The notes beneath the pieces are model-generated. The model saw only the letters and a list, made by a program, of their open reading frames with translations, was not told the origin of the DNA and did not search any database. From NCBI GenBank assembly GCA_025350245.1, contig JANXYG010000069.1, positions 1 through 64,000 of the forward strand: a DNA stretch of 64,000 nt, in the 5' to 3' direction. Positions within the stretch are counted from its first letter, which is position 1; each line of letters starts with the position of its first letter. This document shows, in pieces, positions 36,087 to 44,675 of the stretch. The position numbers and the translations under genes are program-made. The stretch comes from Betaproteobacteria bacterium. Its GTDB lineage: Bacteria > Pseudomonadota > Gammaproteobacteria > Burkholderiales > Ga0077523.

Positions 36087-36926
36087 ATGACATCACTGCT
36101 CGGCTTCGGACTCGGCCTGCGCCCAGTCCACTATCCCGACATCCTCGATGCGGCGCAACGCCCGCGCATCGACTGGTTCGAGGCCATCACCGAGAACTAT
36201 CTGGTGCCCGGTGGTCGTCCGCCGGCCAATCTCGACCGCGTGCGCCGCGACTGGCCCGTCGTGCTGCATGGCGTCTCGCTCTCGATCGGCGGCACCGACC
36301 CGCTCGATCTCGGCTATCTGGCGCAGGTGCGATCCCTCGCGCAACGGATCGACCCGGCCTGGATATCGGATCATCTGTGCTGGACCGGCGTCGACGGCGC
36401 CAATCTCCACGATCTGCTGCCCCTGCCGTATCGCGAGGATGTCCTCGACCATGTCGTCGATCGCATCCGGCGGGTGCAGGACTTCCTCGGACGGCGCCTG
36501 GTGCTGGAGAACGTCTCCAGCTATGCGGCGTTCCGCGAATCCGATCTGACCGAGTGGGAGTTCGTGTCGTTGATCGCCGCGCGCGCCGACTGCGACCTGC
36601 TGCTCGACGTGAACAACGTCTACGTCTCCGCCTGCAACCATGGTTTCGATGCGCATGAATACATCGCTGCCCTGCCACCCCAACGCATCCGGCAGATCCA
36701 CCTTGCCGGGCATTCGACCGACGGCGACCGCCTGATCGATACCCACGACGCACCGATCGTGGAGCCGGTCTGGGATCTCTACCGCCACACCATCGAGCGG
36801 CTCGGCGCCGTGCCCACCATGATCGAGCGCGACGACCACATCCCGGCGCTCGCCGACCTGATCGCCGAACTCGATCGCGCCCGCCGGATCGCGGCGCGCG
36901 TGCCGGTGGCAAGCCTCGCGGCATGA
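36087..36926 (+). CDS. bufB: BufB, DUF692 multinuclear iron oxidase
   Basis: A 279-residue TIM-barrel enzyme of the DUF692/MNIO family, which oxidises cysteines of a precursor peptide to heterocycles. Metal-ligand motifs are present in order: HGVSLSIGG (H), ISDHLCWTG (D, H), [10 protein letters not shown] (E, N), [18 protein letters not shown] (D, N, H), HLAGHS (H) and MIERDDHIP (E, D). It is the modifying enzyme for the bufA precursor 101 bp upstream and overlaps bufC by four bases. Confidence 0.93.
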   Translation: MTSLLGFGLGLRPVHYPDILDAAQRPRIDWFEAITENYLVPGGRPPANLDRVRRDWPVVLHGVSLSIGGTDPLDLGYLAQVRSLAQRIDPAWISDHLCWTGVDGANLHDLLPLPYREDVLDHVVDRIRRVQDFLGRRLVLENVSSYAAFRESDLTEWEFVSLIAARADCDLLLDVNNVYVSACNHGFDAHEYIAALPPQRIRQIHLAGHSTDGDRLIDTHDAPIVEPVWDLYRHTIERLGAVPTMIERDDHIPALADLIAELDRARRIAARVPVASLAA

Positions 36927-37690
36927 CCTCTCTCGCCACCCTTCAGCGCGAGTTCCAGGCCGACGTGATGGGCGACACCGACGCCGCCACCGGGCATGTC
37001 GTCGGCAGCAGCGACACCGACGTTCGCGCCCGGCTCGATGTGTATCGCCATGCCTATGGCGCGCGGCTGGTCGAGGTGCTGGCCGCCGACTTCCCGGCGT
37101 TGCGCGGCAGCCTGGGTCCGGACCGTTTTGCCACCCTCGCTCATGGCTACGTCCGTTCGAATCCATCCCGGCATCGCAACGTGCGGTGGTACGGTGCGGA
37201 CTTCGCGACCTTCGTCGCCGGCGCGCACGACACGGCAGCCGGCGATCTCGCTCGGCTGGAATGGATGCTCGGTCTTGCCTTCGATGCCGCCGACGCGCCG
37301 GTACTCACCCATACATCACTGGCGACGATTCCACCCGAGGAGTGGGCAACCGTCCGGTTGGTTGCGCATCCTTCGGCGCAGCGCGCCGATTTGTTGTCCG
37401 ACACGGCGCCGGCCTGGCGACGCATTCAGCTCGCGGAAACAGCGGAGACCATCGAGCATCCGACCGGCACGACGCCGCTGGTGGTCTGGCGCAAGCACCT
37501 CGACCCTCACTTCCGTTCACTGGATCAGGACGAGGCATGGGCCATCGACGCGATCCTGCGGGGGGAGAGCTTCGCCGCGGTCTGCGAAGGCCTGTGCGAA
37601 TGGCACGACCCGGAGGACGCAGCCAACCGGGCGGCGACACTGCTCGGCAACTGGATCGGCGACGGGCTGATCTCGTCGGTCTACCCCTAA
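36923..37690 (+). CDS. bufC: BufC, DUF2063 partner of the MNIO enzyme
   Basis: A 255-residue protein with the DUF2063 N-terminal domain ([54 protein letters not shown]) and a C-terminal domain related to RiPP recognition elements. In bufferin and related clusters it guides the precursor to the DUF692 enzyme. It overlaps bufB (ATGA), consistent with a stable complex made in equal amounts. No DoxX-like BufD follows; the next gene is convergent. Confidence 0.9.
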   Translation: MTSLATLQREFQADVMGDTDAATGHVVGSSDTDVRARLDVYRHAYGARLVEVLAADFPALRGSLGPDRFATLAHGYVRSNPSRHRNVRWYGADFATFVAGAHDTAAGDLARLEWMLGLAFDAADAPVLTHTSLATIPPEEWATVRLVAHPSAQRADLLSDTAPAWRRIQLAETAETIEHPTGTTPLVVWRKHLDPHFRSLDQDEAWAIDAILRGESFAAVCEGLCEWHDPEDAANRAATLLGNWIGDGLISSVYP

Positions 37691-37723
37691 ACTGCGCCGG
37701 GACGACCGCCGCGTTCGCTGCGG

Positions 37724-38215
37724 TCAGTGCAGACGGGCACCATCGTCGACGGCAACTTCACCGCCGTCGATCTCATCCCCGGGATCATCGTCGTCTTCGT
37801 CGTCGGCGCCCTTGCCGGCCTCGGGCATCGACAGCCATAGTTCGTAACCATCGGGATCCCGCACAAAGCATTCGCGCGCGCCATAGCTGGTGAGGCCGAT
37901 GTCGCTCACGTCTACGCCCGCGGCGATCAGACGAGCGCGCATGTCGTCGATGTCGGCCGGCCGGATATAGAGCGCCCAGCTCTGGCCAAGGGCTGGTTCG
38001 AGCGTGATCTGCTGGTCCGGCGTGAGCTGCTGCAACATCAATTCGGCGACACCCGATCGCAACCAACACCAGACCGCTTCACCGGCATCATCGTCGAAAT
38101 GATCGACCAGCGAGAAGCCGAAGAAGTCACGATAGAACGCGATGGACCGGCGCAGGTCGGATACGCCCAGTGAGGGCAGGAGCTTCTTGACTCTCGGTGG
38201 TTCGCGATCGGCCAT
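37724..38215 (-). CDS. VOC-family (glyoxalase/bleomycin-resistance-like) protein
   Basis: A 163-residue single vicinal-oxygen-chelate module: LGVSDLRRSIAFYRDFFGFS, VWCWLRSGVAELMLQQ, WALYIRPADIDDMRARLIAA, and YGARECFVRDPDGYELWLS. One glutamate/histidine metal site can be inferred from this pattern. The C terminus is a highly acidic tail (GADDEDDDDPGDEIDGGE) unusual for the family. It starts two bases after the stop of the small exported Cys protein and is the third gene of an aldolase-led operon. Substrate unknown. Confidence 0.82.
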   Translation of the reverse strand: MADREPPRVKKLLPSLGVSDLRRSIAFYRDFFGFSLVDHFDDDAGEAVWCWLRSGVAELMLQQLTPDQQITLEPALGQSWALYIRPADIDDMRARLIAAGVDVSDIGLTSYGARECFVRDPDGYELWLSMPEAGKGADDEDDDDPGDEIDGGEVAVDDGARLH

Positions 38216-38217
38216 GG

Positions 38218-38451
38218 TCAGTAGCTGATGTCGCCGATCACGCAACCATGGTTGACGCAGGCGTCTGCGCCGATCGGCATGACGCGGCAAAACGCGACGT
38301 TGCCGCATACCGGTTCACCGATGGTCGCCGTGATCTCGCCCCGCAGGCGCACCAGCGCCTCGGCGTCGCTCTCGGCAAACGCGACGGCGCCGTGCAGCCC
38401 GAGGGTCGCGGTCACCAGCATCCAGGGCGCGGCGTGCCACTGAAAGGTCAT
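38218..38451 (-). CDS. Small exported four-cysteine protein
   Basis: A 77-residue frame with a signal peptide ([20 protein letters not shown], cleavage after AFA) and a short mature part containing [19 protein letters not shown] and HGC: four cysteines that could form two disulfides or bind a metal. It overlaps the aldolase stop (ATGA) and ends two bases before the VOC start, so it is almost certainly translated with them. I recall similar proteobacterial periplasmic peptides with a CRVxPxG core, but no function. Confidence 0.7.
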   Translation of the reverse strand: MTFQWHAAPWMLVTATLGLHGAVAFAESDAEALVRLRGEITATIGEPVCGNVAFCRVMPIGADACVNHGCVIGDISY

Positions 38452-39512
38452 GCGATCGTCACCTGTGGCGAAAGATAGACGTCCTGGATGGCGTTGAGCA
38501 GCGTGACGCCTTCTTTCATCGGTTTCTGGAACGCCTTGCGGCCTGAGATCAGGCCCATGCCGCCAGCGCGCTTGTTGATCACGGCGGTGCGCACAGCATC
38601 CTGCAGGTCGTTGTCGCCGGCAGCGCCACCGGAGTTGATCAGGCCCGCGCGCCCCATGTAACAGTTGGCTACCTGGTAGCGCGTGAGGTCGATCGGGTGG
38701 TCGGACACCAGATCGGTGTACATGCGCTTGTCGTTCTTGCCGTAGGGATTTTCCTTGGTGTTCAGAGCGAGATAGCCGCCGTTGTTCTCGGGCAGCTTCT
38801 GCTTGATGATGTCGGCCTGGATGGTGACGCCGAGATGATTCGCCTGGCCGGTCAGGTCGGCGGACACGTGGTAGTCCTGGTCGGTCTTGAAGGCGCTGTT
38901 GCGCAGATAGCACCACAGCACCGTCGCCATGCCCATGTCGTGCGCCTGGGCGAATGCCTCGCTCACTTCCACGATCTGGCGCGCCGACTCGGTCGAGCCG
39001 AAATAGATGGTAGCCCCAACGGCAACGGCACCCATGTCGCGCGCCTGCCGGATGCGGGCAAAGCGGATCTGATCGTACTTGTTGGGATAGGTCAGGAACT
39101 CGTTGTGATTGAACTTCAGCAGGAACGGGATGCGATGCGCGTATTTGCGCGACACCGCACCGAGCACACCGAGAGTGGAAGCCACGGCGTTGCAACCGCC
39201 TTCGATCGCCAGCCTGACGATGTTTTCGGGATCGAAGTAGGCCGGATTCTTGGCAAACGACGCGCCGGCGCTGTGTTCGACGCCCTGGTCCACGGGCAGT
39301 ATCGACACGTAACCGGTGCCCCTGAGACGGCCATGATCGAAGATCTGCTGCAGGCTCCTGAGCACCGGCGCCGACCGGTCGCTGGGCGCGAAGATGCGGT
39401 CGACAAAATCCGGCCCGGGCACATGGATGGTGTCTTTCGGGATTGCTTTCGAAACATGCGAAAGCAGCGGGGCGGCGTCGGCGCCGAGGATGCCGGTGAT
39501 ATCGGTGGTCAT
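38448..39512 (-). CDS. fbaB: Class I fructose-bisphosphate aldolase, DhnA/FbaB type
   Basis: A 354-residue Schiff-base aldolase of the archaeal/DhnA type. Family landmarks include [20 protein letters not shown], the [20 protein letters not shown] region with the probable catalytic lysines, [43 protein letters not shown] and [12 protein letters not shown]. It would split or form fructose 1,6-bisphosphate and fits the PPi-linked phosphofructokinase upstream. A GATAAT box (39586-39581) lies about 70 bases before the start. It leads a three-gene operon. Confidence 0.93.
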   Translation of the reverse strand: MTTDITGILGADAAPLLSHVSKAIPKDTIHVPGPDFVDRIFAPSDRSAPVLRSLQQIFDHGRLRGTGYVSILPVDQGVEHSAGASFAKNPAYFDPENIVRLAIEGGCNAVASTLGVLGAVSRKYAHRIPFLLKFNHNEFLTYPNKYDQIRFARIRQARDMGAVAVGATIYFGSTESARQIVEVSEAFAQAHDMGMATVLWCYLRNSAFKTDQDYHVSADLTGQANHLGVTIQADIIKQKLPENNGGYLALNTKENPYGKNDKRMYTDLVSDHPIDLTRYQVANCYMGRAGLINSGGAAGDNDLQDAVRTAVINKRAGGMGLISGRKAFQKPMKEGVTLLNAIQDVYLSPQVTIA

Positions 39513-39630
39513 GGTCGAGAACTCCGTCTTTGAGCGTATGCGCGGGTGACCGCGGCGGTGGCAGCACCTGTTCAGCCGCTATTATCGCGTCGCCGGCGCC
39601 GACCGACAACGATGACGATGACGACAACCC

Positions 39631-39636
39631 TATAAT
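39631..39636 (+). promoter_or_regulatory. -10 box for the gamma carbonic anhydrase gene
   Basis: ACCCTATAATCCGGCTC has a perfect TATAAT 31 bases before the ATG, matching the CTATAATCCG form seen before adk and pdxA2. Confidence 0.55.
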
Positions 39637-39666
39637 CCGGCTCTTGTCACTCCGTCAGGATGCTCG

Positions 39667-40188
39667 ATGATATTCACCCTGGGATCCCGCCGTGTCGAAA
39701 CCGGCCGCAATGTCTACATTGCCCACAACGCCACCGTCATCGGAGCGGTCTCGCTCGGCGACGACTGCGGCGTCTGGTTCAACGCTGTGGTCCGCGGCGA
39801 CAACGACCGCATCAGCATCGGCGCACGCACCAACATCCAGGAAGGATCGGTGCTGCACACCGATCCCGGGTTGCACCTGAACATCGGGAGCGGCGTCACC
39901 ATCGGTCACCAGGTCACCCTGCACGGCTGCGACATCGGCGACGGCAGCCTGATCGGCATCAACAGCGTAGTGCTCAACAACGCCAGAATCGGCCGCTTCT
40001 GCCTGGTCGGTGCCAACGCCCTGGTGACCGAAGGCAAGGTGTTTCCGGATCGGTCGCTCATCATCGGCGCACCGGCGAAAGCCGTGCGAACCCTGACCGA
40101 CCAGGAGGTTGCCGGGCTGGTCGAGAGCGCCGAGAATTACGTCCACAAGATCGCCCTCTACCGCGACCAACTGGCACCGCAGCAGTAG
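39667..40188 (+). CDS. Gamma-class carbonic anhydrase-like hexapeptide protein
   Basis: A 173-residue left-handed beta-helix protein. Hexapeptide repeats run from RNVYIAHNATVIGAV to GRFCLVGANALV, with the metal-ligand histidines in VLHTDPGLHLNIG and IGHQVTLHGCDIG. This is the YrdA/PaaY-like branch, in which only some members hydrate CO2. A C-terminal helix (LVESAENYVHKIALY) closes the fold. CAGGA precedes the ATG and a CTATAATCCG promoter lies just upstream. It may be a single-gene unit. Confidence 0.9.
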   Translation: MIFTLGSRRVETGRNVYIAHNATVIGAVSLGDDCGVWFNAVVRGDNDRISIGARTNIQEGSVLHTDPGLHLNIGSGVTIGHQVTLHGCDIGDGSLIGINSVVLNNARIGRFCLVGANALVTEGKVFPDRSLIIGAPAKAVRTLTDQEVAGLVESAENYVHKIALYRDQLAPQQ

Positions 40189-40225
40189 GCGGCGTGCGCG
40201 TGGTCGCCGGGGTCGGAGACCGGGA

Positions 40226-40453
40226 TCAGTCGCCTTCTTTCTCCTGCCGCGCCATCAGCGCCAGGATGGTGTTGAGATCCATCGACTCTTCGCGACCCGA
40301 GCCGCCGAACAGTTCGGTGCACTCCAGCACCTCCGAATTGAGGTACATGCGCAGGAGCTTGCGTTCGGCTTCGGCACGATCGGTGCCGGCGATGTTCAGG
40401 TTCTCCACGATCAAGCCATTACGCGTGCGAATCTTGAACTGGTACTTGATCAT
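40226..40453 (-). CDS. Small conserved hypothetical protein after parA
   Basis: A 75-residue soluble protein starting MIKYQFKIRTRNGLIVENLN, with DRAEAERKLLRMYLNSEVLE and a Gly/Ser-rich break before a C-terminal helix (MDLNTILALMARQEKEGD). The ferredoxin-like strand-helix pattern is plausible, but no family is certain. It lies downstream of parA on the same strand, across a degraded repeat copy, and may accompany ParA. Function unknown. Confidence 0.65.
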   Translation of the reverse strand: MIKYQFKIRTRNGLIVENLNIAGTDRAEAERKLLRMYLNSEVLECTELFGGSGREESMDLNTILALMARQEKEGD

Positions 40454-40510
40454 CGAGGCCTCATGATTTCGGCCGAGCACACCCCGACGGCGTCCGACCA
40501 AAGAGTGCGC

Positions 40511-40560
40511 CGGCCCCCTTTGGGGAGTGGCGAACAACGCGAGCTTGGAGGTGGGCGTCA
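40511..40560 (+). repeat. Degraded copy of the 3'-end intergenic repeat
   Basis: GCCGGCCCCCTTTGGGGAG corresponds to the hairpin part and GCTTGGAGGTGGGCGTCA to the end part, with several substitutions. It stops two bases before the parA stop (40563-40565), the same placement as the intact copies. Confidence 0.6.
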
Positions 40561-40562
40561 CT

Positions 40563-41351
40563 TCAGGCCGCCACGGCCACCGGCTGGTCATCGATGAACC
40601 CGGAGGTGATCAGTTCTTCCAGCAGCGCGTCGTAGTCCTGGGCGCCCCGGCTACCGGGGGCATGTGTGAAAACATCCATGTGCACCGAAGGACTCTCCGC
40701 GAGGCTGACGTTTTCGGCGATGCGGGTGCGGCACGCATCCGGGCCAAAGCGCTCTTCGATCTGGCGAACGATCTCCCACGACATCCGGCGCCGCGAATCG
40801 AATCGCGTGATCACGTAGCGGCGCGGCAGGCGTTTGCGCAGCACCTGCTCGAGCGCCTTGAGCGTCCGCTCGACCTGCATCACACCCTTGACCGCGAGAA
40901 AATCTGCCGACACCGGTATCAGCACGCGATCGGACGCGAAGATCGCGTTCAGCGACAGGACACCCAGCAACGGACAGCAGTCGATGAGTATCGGATGCCC
41001 GGCGTCCAGGTTCTCTTTCACGATGCCGATGTTGAGGCGGTTGAGCACGTTCGGGCCCTTGCCGAACTGCGAGTCGACCTTGGACAGATCGACATGCGAC
41101 GGGATGACTTCCCAGCCACCGTTGCCGACGCGGATAAGTTCCGTGAGCGGCCGTTGCTTCTCGTAGTACGAAACGATGCTGGCGTCGGGCGAATCGACGG
41201 TCGCGCCGCAGATGTAGGACAGATGCGCCTGCGGATCGAGATCGATGCTGAGCGGCCGATGTCCGCGCCGCGCGAGTGCCGCCGACAGATTGAGCGTGGT
41301 GGTGGTCTTCCCCACACCGCCCTTCTGATTGAACACCGCGATCTTCGCCAT
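40563..41351 (-). CDS. parA: ParA-family ATPase
   Basis: A 262-residue ParA/Soj-type ATPase with the deviant Walker A FNQKGGVGKTTTTLNLSA at residues 7-24, DLDPQAHLSYICG and DCCPLLGVLSLNAIFASDRV, and the PVSADFLAVKGVMQVERTLK segment. Such ATPases segregate DNA or position protein complexes such as chemoreceptor arrays or cellulose machinery. No ParB gene follows, so it is an orphan. The promoter at 41439-41411 is one of the best in the window, with an inverted repeat just below it. Confidence 0.92.
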   Translation of the reverse strand: MAKIAVFNQKGGVGKTTTTLNLSAALARRGHRPLSIDLDPQAHLSYICGATVDSPDASIVSYYEKQRPLTELIRVGNGGWEVIPSHVDLSKVDSQFGKGPNVLNRLNIGIVKENLDAGHPILIDCCPLLGVLSLNAIFASDRVLIPVSADFLAVKGVMQVERTLKALEQVLRKRLPRRYVITRFDSRRRMSWEIVRQIEERFGPDACRTRIAENVSLAESPSVHMDVFTHAPGSRGAQDYDALLEELITSGFIDDQPVAVAA

Positions 41352-41397
41352 GGGTTACGCCAGTGCCGGTAAGGATGGGAAACCAGCGAAAGCATTG

Positions 41398-41410
41398 CTA
41401 CCGCTGGTAG
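41398..41410. promoter_or_regulatory. Inverted repeat below the parA promoter
   Basis: CTACCGCTGGTAG (CTACC / GGTAG with a 3-bp centre) lies directly downstream of the parA -10 box, where a repressor would block transcription. It could be an operator for self-control or a centromere-like site. Confidence 0.4.
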
Positions 41411-41439
41411 TTTCTAGAACCTAATCAACTGTTTGTCAA
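41411..41439 (-). promoter_or_regulatory. Sigma-70 promoter for parA
   Basis: On the minus strand TTGACA (41439-41434), a 17-base spacer and TAGAAA (41416-41411) lie about 60 bases before the parA start. The -35 is perfect and the spacing is ideal. The spacer carries part of a repeated TCAACTGT motif. Confidence 0.7.
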
Positions 41440-41862
41440 CTGTAGCTCGATCGGCGAATTAAGTTCGTCATCGTCCCGCAACCAATACGCCCACCGCTCA
41501 TGCGCGGCAGTTGCGATACGGCCGCCCGGCACTCGCCGACCTGATGCGCCCGTTGGCCGGCAAAGTGGCCGCGTCGATGGCCACGGCGCCGGATCGCTCG
41601 CCAGGGTCCCGACTGGACACAGCGCCATTCGATCCGAGCCATCAGGGTCACCGCGCCGATCTCCCTGCCGGCACGACACGTCGGTATCGAATTGCGCTAC
41701 CGCAACTTTCAAGTATCGCCATATTCACCACCCCTCCTACATTCGGTTCCGCGGACCCGGATTGTCTGGCGACGTTTGGAACACACCGGAGCCGCCCCAC
41801 TTGGCTGCCGTCTTTTCGGTGGCCGATGACATCGACATCACTTTTACCTCTGGAGAAAAGCC
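41440..41862. other. Gap between parA and the PEP-CTERM protein gene
   Basis: Apart from the parA promoter beside it, this stretch holds no convincing gene. Short frames on both strands are Arg/Pro/Ser-rich and lack start signals. A GGAGAAA ribosome site at about 41851 belongs to the following gene, and a plausible but weak AT-rich promoter area lies at 41700-41760. Confidence 0.5.
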
Positions 41863-42582
41863 ATGTACACGACTCATCACATCAGCATCATCACCCTGGC
41901 CCTGCTCGCCTTCACCGCCTCGAAGGCCGCCAATGCCGATCCGCTGCGCGTGACCGACCTTCAACCCGGCCAGATTCGCATCACCGAACTGATGGCCGAT
42001 CCGGCCAAGGTGAGCGACACCCGCGGCGAATGGTTCGAGATCTACAACACGCTCGGGTCGCCGATCGATCTGCAAGGGCTCGTTGTCCGTAGTAAAGGTA
42101 GCGGCAGCTCGACCGAAAGCTTCAACGTGCATTCGTCGGCGCTGCTCGATGCCGGCGGGCTGTTCCTGTTCGGGCGCACCCCCGCTACCGGTGAGAACGG
42201 CGGCATGACTCTCGACTGGGCCTGGGGCAAGGGCATCAGCCTCGGCAACACCAACGACTTCATCACGCTCGCGCGGCCCGACGGCACCACGCTCGCGAAG
42301 GTTATGTGGGCAAGCTCCCAGTCGGGCGTGAGCTGGGAAGTCCATGGCGGCGTCGCGATCAACCAGGTGCAGGCGGACCTCGTCGCGACCGACCGCACCC
42401 TCGAGTACGGCCGCGGCGACGTGGGCACACCCGGCGCCTTCAACAGCGACATGCTGGCGCTCGGCCGCAGCGGCGTGGCGGCGGTGCCCGAACCGTCGAC
42501 CTATGCGCTGCTCGGCGCGGGCCTGACGCTGCTGGGTTTGCGCGCGGCAAGACGCCGCCGCACCTGCCAGCCTGTCGGGTAG
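41863..42582 (+). CDS. Exported lamin-tail-domain protein with PEP-CTERM anchor
   Basis: A 239-residue secreted protein. Signal peptide: residues 1-26 (ISIITLALLAFTASKAANA). Residues about 35-165 resemble the lamin-tail domain (IRITELMADPA; GEWFEIYNTLGSPIDLQGL; LFLFGRTP; NDFITLARPDG). The C terminus is a textbook PEP-CTERM signal: VPEPSTYALLGAGLTLLGL then RAARRRR, which is recognised by an exosortase and links the protein to exopolysaccharide or surface structures. No exosortase gene is in the window. GGAGAAA precedes the ATG. The function of the mature protein is unknown. Confidence 0.88.
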   Translation: MYTTHHISIITLALLAFTASKAANADPLRVTDLQPGQIRITELMADPAKVSDTRGEWFEIYNTLGSPIDLQGLVVRSKGSGSSTESFNVHSSALLDAGGLFLFGRTPATGENGGMTLDWAWGKGISLGNTNDFITLARPDGTTLAKVMWASSQSGVSWEVHGGVAINQVQADLVATDRTLEYGRGDVGTPGAFNSDMLALGRSGVAAVPEPSTYALLGAGLTLLGLRAARRRRTCQPVG

Positions 42583-42633
42583 CAAATCGCGCAGCCGGGA
42601 CGCCGTGACCGCGGCATCCCGGCCGCGCGATAT

Positions 42634-44319
42634 TCAGCTCAACACGATACTGGCGCGCACCACCCCGGCCCGCTCGTGCCGCGCCAGAAGATCGACACTT
42701 GCTCCTGCCGGACCACGCACGATCCACTCCGCCTTGGCGCGATCCTCGGTGACATCGCCACTCCATCCGCTCCACGACGACGGGCTGGCCGGCCGGTAGG
42801 CGCGACCCTCAAGCTGATCGCCCTCGATCCGCCGCGATCCACTCTCCAGCGCGATGCCGTCGGGCATCGCGATCTCGAACACCACCCCTCTGACCAGCTT
42901 GTTCCGCAACGCCTGCCTGGTGACATAGGTCGGCAGCCAGCCGGTGTTATGCACCACCAGCCGCAGCCTCCAAGTGCGGTCTCCCAGCGCAACGACGCTG
43001 GCCTCGAACAACTCCAGGCGCGGCGCGATGGCAGCCTGCCACAGCAGCCACTCGGGAAACCGCGCCACCTCGCGCTCCAGCAGCGCGGGCGGCGGATTGC
43101 TCCAGGTGAACAGCGGATTCCAGCCGCCGATCTCGACCGGGCCGAGCTGGGGGTGCTCGAACGCATACCAGTCGACGAAGCCCGTGCCGCCGAGCGCACC
43201 ATCGTTCCAGGCCAGCAGCTTGAGGTCGTCGTCGACCGGATGCTCACGATACCACTCGACATACTTGTAGTCGGCGATGCCGGCCTCGCGCTGCGGGCTC
43301 CAGATCTCGACCGTCCACGCGAACACGCCGCGATGCTCGAACATCCAGTCGTCGAAGGTGCCGGTGATCACTTCGCTCGGGTGATAGCGGAAATCGTGGA
43401 ACACCGAGATGTTCGGATAGCCGGTGAGTTCGGTGCCTTTCGCGCCGATCTTGCCGTAGGTCCACAGATCTTCGGCCGGCAGCTTGTCGTCCGGCAGGTG
43501 CGAATACGGCCGCAGCAGCACCCCGCTGTAGGTATGGAAGGCAACCGCCGCGACGATGTTGGGATGCGCGGCGATGAAGCTCACGGCCGCCCGCACCTCC
43601 GGCTCAGAGGTCGGATAGGGACCGGCGCCATGCTGTTCGTGTTCCTGACGCCACTGCGCCGGAAAGTTGCGATTCAGGTCGAGTTGCTGCCGCCGCGGCT
43701 GCATCCGGAAGGTGGCGCCGTCGAACTCGTCGATCATCCCTTCCGGCAGCAGCCGGTAGTAGCGGCCGCCGGTCTCGGCGGGATCACGGCGCACCAGCAG
43801 GCGTGCGTCGCGGTCGCTCACCTTCCACGATCCGTTCGGGTCGACCATGCGCATGGTCAGGATGCGCCCGTCATCGTCGATGTCCGCGCGGCGCAGCCCG
43901 GCGACCGGCTCTTCGTCGTGGGGATAAGGGCGGGTCGACGACCGGATCAGGGTCGGGACATCACCCAGGGCAAGTTCGGCGCCGTCGGGGTTCAGGCGCG
44001 GTGCGACGTAAAACGCCCGGCTCGCCAGAATGCGCGCGACTTCGGCATCGGTTTCATGACGCTCGGCAAGCGCCCTCAGGAAGTAAAGGCACGCCATCGA
44101 GGCCGCCAGCTCGGTCGCATGGATGTTGCCATCGACCCAGACCGCGGGCTTCTCGGCAGCCGGACCGGTGCGCGCGTCGGTCACGGTCATCAGCCAGATG
44201 TCGCGCCCTTCGAAGCTGGTGCCGATGCTCTCCAGGGTGAACCACCGCGGATGACTGCTGGCGAGCAGCCGCAACTCCTGTGTCAGGTGCTCGTATCGCA
44301 GATAGCGATCGAAGGCCAT
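42634..44319 (-). CDS. M14-family zinc carboxypeptidase-like protein
   Basis: A 561-residue protein with an N-terminal M14 peptidase domain: YLRYEHLTQELRLLASSHP, the zinc motif GNIHATELAAS (HxxE) near residue 75, NPDGAEL, LDLNRNFPAQW, the third zinc ligand in FHTYSGVLLRP, and the catalytic glutamate in WTVEIWSP near 350. The C-terminal 170 residues form a beta-rich extension (LVVHNTGWLPTYVTRQAL). No signal peptide is seen at the chosen ATG 44319; an ATG 33 bases earlier adds only a short polar stretch. Substrate unknown. Confidence 0.9.
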   Translation of the reverse strand: MAFDRYLRYEHLTQELRLLASSHPRWFTLESIGTSFEGRDIWLMTVTDARTGPAAEKPAVWVDGNIHATELAASMACLYFLRALAERHETDAEVARILASRAFYVAPRLNPDGAELALGDVPTLIRSSTRPYPHDEEPVAGLRRADIDDDGRILTMRMVDPNGSWKVSDRDARLLVRRDPAETGGRYYRLLPEGMIDEFDGATFRMQPRRQQLDLNRNFPAQWRQEHEQHGAGPYPTSEPEVRAAVSFIAAHPNIVAAVAFHTYSGVLLRPYSHLPDDKLPAEDLWTYGKIGAKGTELTGYPNISVFHDFRYHPSEVITGTFDDWMFEHRGVFAWTVEIWSPQREAGIADYKYVEWYREHPVDDDLKLLAWNDGALGGTGFVDWYAFEHPQLGPVEIGGWNPLFTWSNPPPALLEREVARFPEWLLWQAAIAPRLELFEASVVALGDRTWRLRLVVHNTGWLPTYVTRQALRNKLVRGVVFEIAMPDGIALESGSRRIEGDQLEGRAYRPASPSSWSGWSGDVTEDRAKAEWIVRGPAGASVDLLARHERAGVVRASIVLS

Positions 44320-44382
44320 CGGGGTTCGGTCGCGCTGCGACCCGGGCGGCATGCCGCCGCACGGGCGATGCCGCGGTTGCGG

Positions 44383-44508
44383 CTATCTGGCGCTGCGCGC
44401 CTTGCCGACCGGCTTGACGGTCTTCTTCGGCGGCCGCCCGGGACGGGATTTGCCGTAGCTGCCGTTGTTGATCTTGCCCTTGCGGGTACGAAGGTCACCT
44501 GCGCCCAT
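44383..44508 (-). CDS. 30S ribosomal protein THX
   Basis: A 41-residue, strongly basic peptide beginning MGAGDLRTRKGKINNGSYGK and continuing SRPGRPPKKT. The MGxGDxRTxKGKI...SYGKSRP pattern is the THX (bTHX/Thx) small-subunit protein, which sits in the head of the 30S ribosome. It is missed by typical length cut-offs. It lies downstream of nothing on its strand and just before the M14 peptidase gene. Confidence 0.88.
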   Translation of the reverse strand: MGAGDLRTRKGKINNGSYGKSRPGRPPKKTVKPVGKARSAR

Positions 44509-44675
44509 GGTCTGGCCCTTGTGGAGGATTGGAAAACGAGACCGGAGTCTAGCAGCCCGTTAGCACACGGACCGGCTGCCCTCGGGCCGATTTGCCCTAA
44601 ACCACCCCGGATTTCATACTTGGGGCCTGAGCGCCGGTCGCGGACCGCGTTGGCGCCGACCGCGGAGCTCACCAC

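Noticed and set aside
41425..41712. Minus-strand frame ending DDDELNSPIELQLTNS upstream of parA
   Set aside because: The end looks protein-like, but the frame covers the parA promoter and the rest is unlike protein; no start signal.
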